From Alphaproteobacteria bacterium (GTDB taxonomy: Bacteria; Pseudomonadota; Alphaproteobacteria; Caulobacterales; Maricaulaceae): DNA of 47,517 bases. Positions 24,705 to 33,051 of this stretch are shown here, piece by piece (the first letter of the stretch is position 1; each line of letters opens with the position of its first letter). A program made the position numbers and the translations under genes. The stretch covers positions 1 to 47,517 of the forward strand of contig WGNH01000022.1 in assembly GCA_016124665.1 (NCBI GenBank), read 5' to 3'. The notes beneath the pieces were generated by a model. It did no database searches, was not told the DNA's origin, and saw nothing but the letters and a program-made list of their open reading frames with translations.

Positions 24705-25895
24705 ATGAGTGTGGGCGCGACAGACCGCAGCCGGGCGATATATGCCTGTCACCCGTCGCGTTCCCGCGGGCGGGTATTTGCGCAGGCCGACAGCGCTTCG
24801 CGGACCGCCTTCCAGCGGGATCGCGACCGCATCATTCACACCACGGCCTTCCGGCGACTGAAGGAGAAAACGCAGGTCTTCGTCGCCCATGAAGGTGATC
24901 ATTACCGCACCCGGCTGACCCATTCGCTGGAAGTGGCGCAGATTGCCCGGACGATTGCCCGCGCCCTGAATGCCGATGAGGACCTCACCGAGGCGCTGGC
25001 GCTGGCGCATGATCTGGGGCATCCGCCCTTCGGTCATGCCGGGGAGCGGACGCTCTCGGCCTGTATGGCGGATTTTGGGGGCTTTGATCACAACGCCCAT
25101 ACGCTGCGCATCATCACCAAATCCGAAGTCCGCTATGCCGAGTTTGAAGGTCTGAACCTGACCTGGGAAAGTGTTGAGGGCATCGTCAAGCATAATGGCC
25201 CGCTGGTCACCAAAGCGAAGGGCGAGGGTCAGCTCAATTGGGGCATTACCGACTATCCGCATTGGCGCGAGCTGGAGCTGTCCACTTTCGCCTCGCTGGA
25301 GGCCCAGATTGCCGCGCTGTCCGATGATATTGCCTATAATAATCATGACATTGATGACGGGTTGCGCGCCGGGCTTCTGGATCTGGAGGAGTTGGCAACC
25401 CTGCCGCTGGTGGGGGAGACTCTGGCGGCGGTCCGGGCGCGCTATCCTGCCGCCAGTGAAGAAATCCTCGTGCTGGAAATGGTGCGCGACTTGATCGGGC
25501 GCATGGTCACGGATGTCCTTGATGAGACCAAGGTGCGTCTGGAACAGCTGAAGCCGGACAGCGCTGATGCGATCCGCCTGGCGGGCCGGGAAACGGCAGC
25601 GTTTTCCAATGATATGCTGATCGGGCTGGCCGAAGTGCGCCGCCATCTCTTTGCCAACATGTACCGGCATTACAAGGTGAACCGCGTGATGGCACAGGCC
25701 GAACGCGTGGTGACGGATCTCTTCACCCGCTTTCATTCCGACCCCGGATTATTGCCGACACGATTCCGCAGCGGGGCGGGTGAGGCCGGCAGTGTGGAAC
25801 TGGCGCGCCGGGTGTGCGACTATATTGCCGGGATGACTGACCGGTACGCTCTGGAAGAGCATCGCCGGTTATTCACAGTTCAAGCCTACTTCTGA
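24705..25895 (+). CDS. dgt: Deoxyguanosinetriphosphate triphosphohydrolase-like protein
   Basis: 396 residues, HD-domain hydrolase that cleaves dNTPs to deoxynucleoside plus triphosphate. Metal-binding residues: His73 in RLTHSLEVAQ, the pair in ALAHDLGHPPFGH (102-111), and Asp in LSDDIAYNNHDIDDGL. The length and N-terminus (SRTAFQRDRDRIIHTTAFRRL) match the alphaproteobacterial dgt type. Start at 24705 preceded by GAGGA; an earlier in-frame ATG at 24660 is possible. In many alphaproteobacteria argS follows directly; here the SPOR gene does. Confidence 0.93.
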   Translation: MSVGATDRSRAIYACHPSRSRGRVFAQADSASRTAFQRDRDRIIHTTAFRRLKEKTQVFVAHEGDHYRTRLTHSLEVAQIARTIARALNADEDLTEALALAHDLGHPPFGHAGERTLSACMADFGGFDHNAHTLRIITKSEVRYAEFEGLNLTWESVEGIVKHNGPLVTKAKGEGQLNWGITDYPHWRELELSTFASLEAQIAALSDDIAYNNHDIDDGLRAGLLDLEELATLPLVGETLAAVRARYPAASEEILVLEMVRDLIGRMVTDVLDETKVRLEQLKPDSADAIRLAGRETAAFSNDMLIGLAEVRRHLFANMYRHYKVNRVMAQAERVVTDLFTRFHSDPGLLPTRFRSGAGEAGSVELARRVCDYIAGMTDRYALEEHRRLFTVQAYF

Positions 25896-25968
25896 CCCCC
25901 GAAAACACCTCGTCTTGGTGTTATTCTGCAAGAGGTCAGGTGATTCGGCCCCGCAGGAACGGAACGCT

Positions 25969-26778
25969 ATGAGCGATCGCGATACCCAATCCCCCCTCGG
26001 TGAGTATGACGAGGATGAAGAAACCTTCGACGCGCGCGAGGATTCGCGGCGCGGCCCGCTTTTGCTGACAACGGCGGCGGCGGTCTTTGTCCTGTTCATT
26101 GCCGTGGTGTGGAGCGCCTATCAGCAAGGCGTAAGGGACCGTGACGAACCCTCGCGGATCCTCGCTGATTCAACGCCTTATCGCGAAATCCCGGCCGATC
26201 CCGGCGGGACGGAAACGCCGGATCTCGACATCGAGGCCTATGACCGGATTTCCGGTGATACGTCAGGGGATGGTGGAACAACGCCGCGGGCCGGGCCGGA
26301 AGAACCGGTGGAGGATAGCGGACGCCCGGCACTGCGCCTCGAGGAAACGACGCCGGATCAGACCGCTTCCGACCCGCAGGCAGATACCACAACGCAAACG
26401 GAGACGGCGGCCAACGCTCCGGCCCCCGAGCCCGCCGCGCCGGTGCGGACAGAGCCCGAACCCACGACACCGCCGCCGGCCCGCGAAAGTCCGGCCGCCG
26501 CATTAGCCATTCCTTCTCCGGCCGCTGATGGTGACTGGGTGGTCCAGATCGGCTCCTTCCGCACAGAGGACGAGGCGGAAAGTGCCTGGGTGAATTTCAT
26601 CACCGGCTATTCCGACATTGCAGCAGGCGCCGCGCCGGATATCCAGTCGGCTGAAATTGAAGGGCGCGGCACCTATCACCGACTTCGCATTGCCGCCTTT
26701 TCCGGGCGCGATGAAGCCTCTGCCTTCTGTGCCGCGCTGCAGGCGCGCGGGCAGGATTGCTACGCCACGCGCAGATGA
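25969..26778 (+). CDS. SPOR-domain inner membrane protein
   Basis: 269 residues. A cytosolic acidic N-terminus (about 1-25), one membrane helix (LLLTTAAAVFVLFIAVVWSA, about 28-47), a Pro/Glu/Thr-rich periplasmic linker (about 50-185) and a C-terminal SPOR domain (about 187-269, starting DGDWVVQIGSF and ending DCYATRR). SPOR domains bind glycan strands stripped of stem peptides at the division site, which suits the downstream nagZ (peptidoglycan recycling). Start at 25969 with AGGAACGGA upstream. The stop overlaps nagZ by 4 nt (ATGA). Confidence 0.9.
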   Translation: MSDRDTQSPLGEYDEDEETFDAREDSRRGPLLLTTAAAVFVLFIAVVWSAYQQGVRDRDEPSRILADSTPYREIPADPGGTETPDLDIEAYDRISGDTSGDGGTTPRAGPEEPVEDSGRPALRLEETTPDQTASDPQADTTTQTETAANAPAPEPAAPVRTEPEPTTPPPARESPAAALAIPSPAADGDWVVQIGSFRTEDEAESAWVNFITGYSDIAAGAAPDIQSAEIEGRGTYHRLRIAAFSGRDEASAFCAALQARGQDCYATRR

Positions 26779-27788
26779 GCGCACGCGCCGCGATTTTCGG
26801 CCTTGCCGGGCGGGTTCTGACCGACAATGAAGCCGCGTTTTTCCGCGATGCGGATCCGTGGGGATTCATCCTCTTCGCCCGTAATGTCGATACGCCAAAA
26901 CAGCTGGCAAAGTTGTGTGTATCGCTGCGCGACGCGGTCGGGCGTGAAGCGCCGGTTTTCATCGATCAGGAAGGCGGGCGGGTGCAGCGGCTACGGCCGC
27001 CACACTGGCGTGATGCGCCACCCGCCGCCCTGTTCGGCAAGCTCTATGCGGAGGATGCCGGGGCGGCGAAAGAGGCGGTCTGGCTGAATCATCGCCTGAT
27101 CGCCCATGAGCTGCGCAGCAGCGGCATCGATGCCGATTGTGCGCCCTGTCTGGATCTCGCGATAGAGGGTGCGGATGCCGTGATTGGCGACCGGGCCTAT
27201 GGATCGGATGCCGGCGTCATTGCTGCGCTGGGGCAATCGGCCATGGACGGGCTGATGGCCGGCGGCGTGGCCCCGGTGATCAAGCATGTGCCGGGGCATG
27301 GCCGCGCCGATGCGGACAGTCACTTCCATCTGCCGCGCGTACGGGAGTCACTGGAGCGTCTGACCGAAACCGATTTTGCGCCCTTCGCGGCGCTCAGACA
27401 TGCCCCGATGGGGATGACGGCCCACATCGTCTATGACGCACTGGATGCCGAGGCGCCTGCCACAATGTCGGAAGCGGCGATTGCCCATATCCGCGAGAAA
27501 ATCGGCTTTGACGGCCTGTTGATGACGGATGATCTTTCGATGAAAGCGCTGTCGGGCTCGTTTGAAGAGCGCACACGGCGTTCAATCGATGCCGGATGTG
27601 ATGTCGTCCTGCACTGTAATGGTGACCGCAAGGAAATGATCGCCATCGCAGATGCCGCGCCGCTCTTGTCCGGGCCTGCCGTGGCACGTGCCGAAGCGGC
27701 CGAGGACGCGCGTACACAGCGGGATGAGTTCGATGTGCGATCCGGCCTGGCAAAGCTGGACTCCCTGATGGCCGGGGTGGCGTCATGA
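26775..27788 (+). CDS. nagZ: Beta-N-acetylhexosaminidase NagZ (GH3)
   Basis: 337 residues, cytosolic glycosidase that removes GlcNAc from anhydro-muropeptides in cell-wall recycling. The NagZ signature KHVPGHGRADADSH (170-183), containing the catalytic His-Asp dyad, and the nucleophile motif MTDDLSM (250-256) are intact, along with IDQEGGRVQRL near 64-73. The start ATG overlaps the SPOR stop, and its stop overlaps scpA, both as ATGA. Confidence 0.96.
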   Translation: MSARAAIFGLAGRVLTDNEAAFFRDADPWGFILFARNVDTPKQLAKLCVSLRDAVGREAPVFIDQEGGRVQRLRPPHWRDAPPAALFGKLYAEDAGAAKEAVWLNHRLIAHELRSSGIDADCAPCLDLAIEGADAVIGDRAYGSDAGVIAALGQSAMDGLMAGGVAPVIKHVPGHGRADADSHFHLPRVRESLERLTETDFAPFAALRHAPMGMTAHIVYDALDAEAPATMSEAAIAHIREKIGFDGLLMTDDLSMKALSGSFEERTRRSIDAGCDVVLHCNGDRKEMIAIADAAPLLSGPAVARAEAAEDARTQRDEFDVRSGLAKLDSLMAGVAS

Positions 27789-28588
27789 ACGACGAATTCG
27801 AGGAAGACCTGCCGTTTGAAGCGGCTGAAGACGCCGATCACGAGGCGCTGATCGTCGATCTTGATGGCTATGAAGGCCCGCTTCATCTGCTGCTCGCCCT
27901 GGCGCGCAAGAAGAAGATCGACCTGACGCGTTTGTCGATCCTGGAACTGGCCGAGCAATATCTCGCCTTTGTCCATGCCGCCCGTCAACGCCTGGACCTG
28001 GCCGCCGAATATCTCGTCATGGCCAGCTGGCTCGCCTATCTGAAATCGCGCCTCCTTCTGCCGAAACCGGCCAAGGATGATGAGGAGATTGCGCCCGAAC
28101 AGATGGCGGCATCGCTGGCCTTCCGCCTGCGCCGGCTGGATGCGATGCGCGCAGCAGGGCAGGCGATTTACGCCGGACCCCTGTTGCGGCGGGACGTATT
28201 TTCGCGGGGCATGCCGGAAGGTGTACGGACGCTGCGCGCCTCGAAATATGAGGCCAGCCTCTATGATCTCCTGAGCGCCTATGCGAAGCGCCGTCAGGCG
28301 GCGATCCGCACCAACTACCGGCCGGAATTGCCGAAAGTGTATGCGCCGGATGCGGCCCGCACGCGGCTGGAGCGCATACTGCCGGAAATCCGTCACTGGA
28401 AGACGCTGGACAGCCTGCTTCCGACGGATGCGGAGCTGGGCCCGGACGCGCCACCGCGCCGGTCCGTGCTGGCCAGCTCGACACTGGCCGCGCTGGAAGT
28501 CACCAAGGATGGCCATGCGGAATTGCGTCAGGCGAAAGCCTATGATCCCATCGAGGTCAGAGGCAAGGAGGACACGCCCAAGGCATGA
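27785..28588 (+). CDS. scpA: Segregation and condensation protein A
   Basis: 267 residues, kleisin subunit that links the SMC ATPase heads for chromosome condensation. The diagnostic N-terminal segment YEGPLHLLLALARKKKIDLTRLSI (about 32-55) and AAEYLVMASWLAYLKSRLLLPKP are present, with a winged-helix-like C-terminus. Coupled to nagZ upstream and scpB downstream through 4-nt ATGA overlaps. Confidence 0.96.
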   Translation: MNDEFEEDLPFEAAEDADHEALIVDLDGYEGPLHLLLALARKKKIDLTRLSILELAEQYLAFVHAARQRLDLAAEYLVMASWLAYLKSRLLLPKPAKDDEEIAPEQMAASLAFRLRRLDAMRAAGQAIYAGPLLRRDVFSRGMPEGVRTLRASKYEASLYDLLSAYAKRRQAAIRTNYRPELPKVYAPDAARTRLERILPEIRHWKTLDSLLPTDAELGPDAPPRRSVLASSTLAALEVTKDGHAELRQAKAYDPIEVRGKEDTPKA

Positions 28589-29355
28589 CGGACAAGCCCG
28601 ATCCCATCCATGATGCCATCGAGAAGCTTCGCGAGCGCGCATCCCGGCAAGGCCAGGCTGCGACCGGCAGCGATGAAAAGGGCCCGCGTCTGGCCGTCAA
28701 TGCCGAGAAAGACCGTCTGCGGCGGATGGAAGCCCTGCTGTTTGCGGCTTCCGAGCCGCTGGATATCGAGACATTGCAGACAAGGCTGCCGGCTGAAAGC
28801 GATGTCGAGGCCTTGCTGGCGGTCTTGCAGGCCGAATATGCCGATCGCGGTGTGAACCTGACCGAGGTGGGCGGACGCTGGCGCTTTGAAACCGCGCCCG
28901 ACCTTCGCGGTCTGCTGGAAGAGATCCGCGAGGAGCCGCGCAAATTGTCGGATGCCGGGCTCGAGACGCTGGCAATCATCGCCTATCACCAGCCGGTGAC
29001 GCGCGCCGACATCGAGGAAATCCGCGGCGTGGCCGTGTCCAAGGGCACGCTGGACCTTTTGTTCGAGCTGGGCTGGATCCGCCCGCGTGGCCGCCGCCGT
29101 ACGCCGGGACGTCCGGTGACCTATGGCACGACGGCGGATTTCCTTCAGTATTTCGGACTCGCCACGATTGCCGATCTGCCGGGACAGGCCGATCTGAAGG
29201 CTGCGGGGCTTCTCGATGCGCGCCTGCCGCCCGGGTTTGAAATCCCTGATCCCGGCCTGTCCGAGGGTCTGGAGGGAGAAGACCCGCTGGATCCGGAAGA
29301 CGATGCGCATCTTTTCCATGTCGATTTCATGGAAGAAGATGACAGCGAGGCCTGA
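28585..29355 (+). CDS. scpB: Segregation and condensation protein B
   Basis: 256 residues, dimeric partner of ScpA in the SMC complex. Two winged-helix domains are visible: RRMEALLFAASEPLDIETLQTRL (about 42-64) and LSDAGLETLAIIAYHQPVTRADIEEIRGV (about 122-150), followed by the family's GRRRTPGRPVTYGTT and FLQYFGL motifs. The acidic tail (about 225-256) is poorly conserved. The 76-nt gap to tatA may contain a separate promoter, but I see no clear one. Confidence 0.95.
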   Translation: MTDKPDPIHDAIEKLRERASRQGQAATGSDEKGPRLAVNAEKDRLRRMEALLFAASEPLDIETLQTRLPAESDVEALLAVLQAEYADRGVNLTEVGGRWRFETAPDLRGLLEEIREEPRKLSDAGLETLAIIAYHQPVTRADIEEIRGVAVSKGTLDLLFELGWIRPRGRRRTPGRPVTYGTTADFLQYFGLATIADLPGQADLKAAGLLDARLPPGFEIPDPGLSEGLEGEDPLDPEDDAHLFHVDFMEEDDSEA

Positions 29356-29431
29356 TTTCCTGACCATGCAAATGGACGCGGGCGGATCGCTGGTCTAATC
29401 CTTTTCACGAATATTCCCGCGGGAGGAAAAT

Positions 29432-29671
29432 ATGGCACCGGGCATCTGGCAAATTCTGATTATCGTTGTCCTTGTCGCGCTGCTTTTCGGCGCGGGGCGC
29501 ATTTCGGGGCTGATGGGTGAAGTTGCCAAGGGCATCACCAGCTTCCGCAAGGGCCTCAAGGAAGGCGATGAGGGCAGTGACGAGGAGGAGGGTAACAGCT
29601 CGGCCTCGATCAGTGAAAGCGCGCAAGCCCCTGAATCGGCCTCGAAAGAGGAAGAAAAGACGCGGAACTAG
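29432..29671 (+). CDS. tatA: Twin-arginine translocase subunit TatA
   Basis: 79 residues. An N-terminal membrane helix (WQILIIVVLVALLFGAG) runs into the amphipathic helix RISGLMGEVAKGITSFRKGLKEG, with the FG hinge characteristic of TatA, then an acidic/serine-rich tail. It forms the variable-size channel for folded proteins with twin-arginine signals. Excellent ribosome-binding site GGGAGG 7-8 nt before the ATG. Stop codon lies inside a CTAG, and tatB begins 9 nt later. Confidence 0.95.
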   Translation: MAPGIWQILIIVVLVALLFGAGRISGLMGEVAKGITSFRKGLKEGDEGSDEEEGNSSASISESAQAPESASKEEEKTRN

Positions 29672-29680
29672 GGTCCGGTC

Positions 29681-30136
29681 ATGAATCCCGGCATTGGCGC
29701 ACCTGAACTTATTGTCCTTGCGGTCCTGGCCCTGATTGTGGTCGGCCCCAAAGACCTGCCGATGATGTTCCGGCGGGTTGGCCGGTTTGCCGGGCAGGCG
29801 CGTCAGATGGCCCGCGATTTCCAGCGCAGCTTCGACGATATGGGCCGCGAGGCGGAAATGTCAGATTTACGCCGCGAGATCGAGGCGCTCAAATCCGGCA
29901 ATCCGGTGGCAAAAGCAAAACGCGATCTCGACGAGGTGACGCGCGATCTGGCATCGCTGGAACACGAGACGGTCGTCGAGCGCAAGCTGGCTGCGGCGGA
30001 AAAAGATCATTCCATCGTGAGTGCCAAGAAGCCTTCAGCGAAAGAGGATATTGCCCCTTCCGAGCCGCAACAGCCCACTGTGGAGCCGTATCAAAGTCCG
30101 AAGAAAAAAGTCAAAAAGCCGGCGGCTGAAGAATGA
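29681..30136 (+). CDS. tatB: Twin-arginine translocase subunit TatB
   Basis: 151 residues. The helix APELIVLAVLALIVVGPKDLPMMFRRVGRF has the TatB-specific Glu (residue 9) and the VGPKDLP hinge, followed by a long charged amphipathic helix (about 28-75) and a lysine/proline-rich tail. TatB and TatC together form the receptor for twin-arginine signal peptides. Its stop overlaps tatC by 4 nt (ATGA). Confidence 0.95.
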   Translation: MNPGIGAPELIVLAVLALIVVGPKDLPMMFRRVGRFAGQARQMARDFQRSFDDMGREAEMSDLRREIEALKSGNPVAKAKRDLDEVTRDLASLEHETVVERKLAAAEKDHSIVSAKKPSAKEDIAPSEPQQPTVEPYQSPKKKVKKPAAEE

Positions 30137-30948
30137 GCAATAAAATCGGCACGGATATCGAGGACGACGAGGTGGAGGCCAGCCGTGCGCCGTTGATGGA
30201 ACATCTGACGGAGTTGCGGACCCGCCTGATCCGGCTGGTGATCGTATTGATGATCGGCTTTGTCGTCTGTTTCGTCTTTGCCGAGCAGATCTACAATTTC
30301 CTGCTCGTGCCGTTCGAGGATGCCGCGGCGCGCGTGCGTCAGGGTGATCTGTCGCTGGAATTGATCTTTACCGCGCCGCTGGAGTTTTTCTTCGTCAAGG
30401 TAAAGCTTGCCTTTTTCGGCGCCCTGATCCTCGCTTTTCCGTGGTTGGCCTATGAGATTTTCGCCTTCGTGTCGCCCGGGCTCTACAAGAATGAGCGCGG
30501 CGCGTTTGCCCCCTTTCTGATTGGCGCGCCGGCGCTTTTCGTCGGCGGCATGTCCTTCGTCTATTATTTCGTTTTGCCTTTCGTGATGCGGTTTGCGCTG
30601 AGCCAGGAACAGCTGGGCGGCGAGAATTCGGTCTCCATCCAGCTTCTGACGCGAGTTTCGGACTATCTCAATCTGGTGACAACGCTGATCCTCGCCTTCG
30701 GGCTCAGCTTCCAGCTTCCGGTCCTGCTGATGCTGCTGGGCGGAGCGGGGATCGTGTCCTCCAAGCAGTTGATAAAATTCTGGAAATTCGCACTGGTCGG
30801 GATTTTTGCCTTTGCCGCTTTCGTGACGCCGCCTGATCCCATCAGCCAGCTCATTCTCGGCTCGGTCCTGATGGGGCTTTACGGGATTTCGATCCTCGGT
30901 GTGCGCCTGGTTGAAAAGCGCAGCGAACCGGCCAGCGAAGACGCGTGA
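30133..30948 (+). CDS. tatC: Twin-arginine translocase subunit TatC
   Basis: 271 residues with six membrane helices. TatC hallmarks: MEHLTELRTRLI near the N-terminus (signal-peptide receptor Glu/Arg), PLEFFFVKVKLAFFGALILAFPWLAYEIFAFVSPGLYKNE, and the last helix pair around FVTPPDPISQLILG. Coupled to tatB. After it comes a 102-nt gap with a probable serS promoter. Confidence 0.97.
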   Translation: MSNKIGTDIEDDEVEASRAPLMEHLTELRTRLIRLVIVLMIGFVVCFVFAEQIYNFLLVPFEDAAARVRQGDLSLELIFTAPLEFFFVKVKLAFFGALILAFPWLAYEIFAFVSPGLYKNERGAFAPFLIGAPALFVGGMSFVYYFVLPFVMRFALSQEQLGGENSVSIQLLTRVSDYLNLVTTLILAFGLSFQLPVLLMLLGGAGIVSSKQLIKFWKFALVGIFAFAAFVTPPDPISQLILGSVLMGLYGISILGVRLVEKRSEPASEDA

Positions 30949-30991
30949 GCCCTGCGGGCGGACTTCTGCCCTGACGTTACGGGATGAAGTG

Positions 30992-31020
30992 TTGCCAGCC
31001 TGACACCTGCTCGCTATCAC
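30992..31020 (+). promoter_or_regulatory. Candidate sigma-70 promoter for serS
   Basis: TTGCCA (30992-30997), a 17-nt spacer and TATCAC (31015-31020). Predicted start near 31027, 24 nt ahead of the serS ATG. Good -35 and spacing, moderate -10. Confidence 0.45.
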
Positions 31021-31050
31021 CCGCGCAGACACAGAGATTCAGGGCCGGTT

Positions 31051-32328
31051 ATGCACGACATCCGTTTGATCCGCGAAAATCCCGAAGCCTTCGATGCGGG
31101 GCTGGCGAAGCGTTTCCTTGCGCCGCAATCGGATGAAATCCTGCGCCTGGACCGCAAGCGCCGGGAAGCTGTCGGCCGCCAGCAGGAGGCCGAGACCGAG
31201 CGCAATGTGCTGTCCAAGCAGATCGGTCAGGCCAAGGCCAAGGGCGATGAGGACGAATTCAACCGGCTGCGCGGAGAGGTCGAGCGGCTAAAATCCGTTC
31301 TGGACGAGTCTGGCGCGGATGCGGCGAAATTTGAAGAAGCCCTCAATCAGCATCTTGCCGGATTGCCGAACATTCCGATGGACGATGTGCCGGTCGGCGA
31401 AGACGAAACAGATAATGAAGATGTACGCGGCTGGGGTGAGCCGAAAGCGTTCGGGTTTGCGCCCAGGGATCATGTCGATCTGGGTGAAGGCCTGGGGCAG
31501 CTTGATTTCGAACGCGCGGCTGCGATGTCCGGCGCGCGCTTCGCCGTGCTGCAGGGCGGGCTGGCCCGTCTGGAACGCGCGCTGGCGCAATTCATGCTGG
31601 ATCTGCACACGTCGGAACATGGTTTCACCGAGGTGAGCCCGCCTTATATGGTGCGGGATGAGGCCATGTTCGGCACAGGCCAGCTTCCCAAGTTCGCCGA
31701 CGACCTTTTCCGGACGGAGGATGGCCGCTGGCTCATTCCCACCGCAGAAGTGCCGCTGACCAATCTGTTCCGGGACGCCATCCACAATGAGGCGGATTTC
31801 CCGGCGCGCCTGACCGCCTATACGCCGTGCTTCCGGGCCGAGGCCGGGTCGGCCGGGCGCGATACGCGTGGTCTGATCCGCATGCACCAATTCCACAAGG
31901 TGGAGATGGTGTGTGTGACGCGGCCGGAAGACTCCGAAGACGAACTCGAGCGCATGACGAATTGCGCCGAGGAGATTCTGCGCCGTCTGGAATTGCCCTA
32001 CCGGGTCATGCTGTTGTCCTCCGGCGATATGGGGTTTGGCGCGCGCAAGACCTATGATCTGGAAGTCTGGCTGCCAAGCCAGAACACGTATCGCGAGATT
32101 TCCTCCTGCTCCGATTGCGGAGACTTTCAGGCGCGCCGCATGAATGCCCGCTTCCGCCGCGAGGGCGAGAAGAAGCCGGAATTCCTGCATACGCTGAACG
32201 GCTCCGGCGTGGCCGTCGGGCGTGCCATGCTGGCAGTGATGGAAAACCACCAGAATGAAGACGGGTCGATCACCATTCCGGATGTGCTGCGCCCCTATAT
32301 GGGCGGGCTTGAGGTTCTTGAACGCTAG
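31051..32328 (+). CDS. serS: Seryl-tRNA synthetase
   Basis: 425 residues, class II synthetase. The N-terminal antiparallel coiled-coil arm that grips the long variable arm of tRNA-Ser spans about 28-105. Motif 2 ([21 protein letters not shown]) and motif 3 ([21 protein letters not shown]) are complete, and the TAEVPLTNL serine-binding segment is present. ATG at 31051. Its stop shares CTAG with the opposing toxin gene (32325-32328). Confidence 0.98.
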   Translation: MHDIRLIRENPEAFDAGLAKRFLAPQSDEILRLDRKRREAVGRQQEAETERNVLSKQIGQAKAKGDEDEFNRLRGEVERLKSVLDESGADAAKFEEALNQHLAGLPNIPMDDVPVGEDETDNEDVRGWGEPKAFGFAPRDHVDLGEGLGQLDFERAAAMSGARFAVLQGGLARLERALAQFMLDLHTSEHGFTEVSPPYMVRDEAMFGTGQLPKFADDLFRTEDGRWLIPTAEVPLTNLFRDAIHNEADFPARLTAYTPCFRAEAGSAGRDTRGLIRMHQFHKVEMVCVTRPEDSEDELERMTNCAEEILRRLELPYRVMLLSSGDMGFGARKTYDLEVWLPSQNTYREISSCSDCGDFQARRMNARFRREGEKKPEFLHTLNGSGVAVGRAMLAVMENHQNEDGSITIPDVLRPYMGGLEVLER

Positions 32329-32702
32329 AGTGGCCGGGTATTCTGCCTCAGCCAGGGTTCCAGTCTCTCTAAACCGAATGTGTTCGATTCGTACAGCGGT
32401 ATGAGAAAATCGAGCACGGCCAGGGGCGGCGCTGTGACCTGCCAGTCATTCAGTTCCAGAAAGATGAGCATGGACGCAAAGGCTGTCCGCTTGTTGCCAT
32501 CTATGAAGGGATGATTGTGGGACAGGCTTTCCCACAGGGCTGCCGCTTCTTCGACAAGATCGGCATAATATCCGGATCGCGGGCGGAATAGCGCGGCCTC
32601 AAGCTGGCCGGCATCCCGGATTCCCGGCGAACCGCCGAAACGGGCAATCTGCAAGGCGTGAATATCGATCACATCGGCGAGGGTCAGCCAGATACGGCTC
32701 AT
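32325..32702 (-). CDS. doc: Doc-type toxin (Fic/Doc family) of a toxin-antitoxin pair
   Basis: 125 residues, Doc length. The Fic/Doc core HPFIDGNKR (64-72) holds the catalytic His and, at the position where AMP-transferring Fic proteins have Gly (HPFxxGNGR), a Lys, as in Doc. Phage P1 Doc is a kinase that phosphorylates EF-Tu and halts translation, so a kinase activity is the likelier reading. The N-terminal [21 protein letters not shown] (10-30) is also typical of death-on-curing proteins. The start overlaps the antitoxin stop by 4 nt (ATGA). The module interrupts the conserved serS-surE neighbourhood. Confidence 0.92.
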   Translation of the reverse strand: MSRIWLTLADVIDIHALQIARFGGSPGIRDAGQLEAALFRPRSGYYADLVEEAAALWESLSHNHPFIDGNKRTAFASMLIFLELNDWQVTAPPLAVLDFLIPLYESNTFGLERLEPWLRQNTRPL

Positions 32703-32926
32703 TCAGCGAGTTTTTCGAAGACGGTTTCATAGCGGGCAATGGCATCTTCATGCAGGCGCTTGATCCTGCCGGCGCGGGACAGGCCCTGCCGGTCTGCCAA
32801 AAGGCTGGCGACAGCTTCTTCCAGCAACACCTGGATCTGCCGGCCTTCCGTGCGCGCCAATTCGCGCAAATCCGCCAGCAGGGCGGCATCCATCTGGGTG
32901 GCAAACTTTTCCCGCGCTTGACCCAT
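32699..32926 (-). CDS. Ribbon-helix-helix-like antitoxin partner of Doc
   Basis: 75 residues. The N-terminal segment KFATQMDAALLADLRELARTEGRQIQVLLEEAVASLL (about 7-43) has the strand-helix-helix pattern of a ribbon-helix-helix DNA-binding fold; the charged C-terminal part (about 44-75) likely binds and neutralises Doc. The ATG at 32926 is chosen because GGAGG stands exactly 5 nt upstream. Earlier in-frame ATGs (32950, 32947, 32938) lie at or before the predicted transcription start. It is not Phd-like as in phage P1, so the pairing is a less common Doc combination. Overlaps doc by 4 nt. Confidence 0.85.
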   Translation of the reverse strand: MGQAREKFATQMDAALLADLRELARTEGRQIQVLLEEAVASLLADRQGLSRAGRIKRLHEDAIARYETVFEKLAE

Positions 32927-32943
32927 TCCGGCCTCCATCACTG

Positions 32944-32978
32944 GCATCATGATATATCAAGATGCGTGTTTTGTGCAA
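32944..32978 (-). promoter_or_regulatory. Toxin-antitoxin promoter with palindromic operator
   Basis: On the minus strand, TTGCAC (32978-32973), a 16-nt spacer and TATATC (32956-32951) form a promoter just before the antitoxin start. A 22-bp inverted repeat covers the -10 box: arms GCATCaTGATA and TATCAaGATGC (32944-32965), with a single mismatched pair. The core TGATATATCA is a perfect palindrome. Ribbon-helix-helix antitoxins bind such palindromes to repress their own operon, so autorepression is the natural inference. Confidence 0.75.
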
Positions 32979-33051
32979 ATCTGTTCCGGGCTTGCTGCCC
33001 GGGACTGGTCAATCACGTCAAAGCGTTTAGAAGCGGTCGCAAAGGTGAGTC

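Noticed and set aside
24618-25736. 372-codon minus-strand frame opposite dgt
   Set aside because: Antisense shadow of a well-conserved HD hydrolase; no recognisable domain and no ribosome-binding site.
32325-32702. AMP-transferring Fic enzyme instead of Doc
   Set aside because: The motif has Lys where AMPylating Fic proteins need Gly, and size and operon match Doc toxins.
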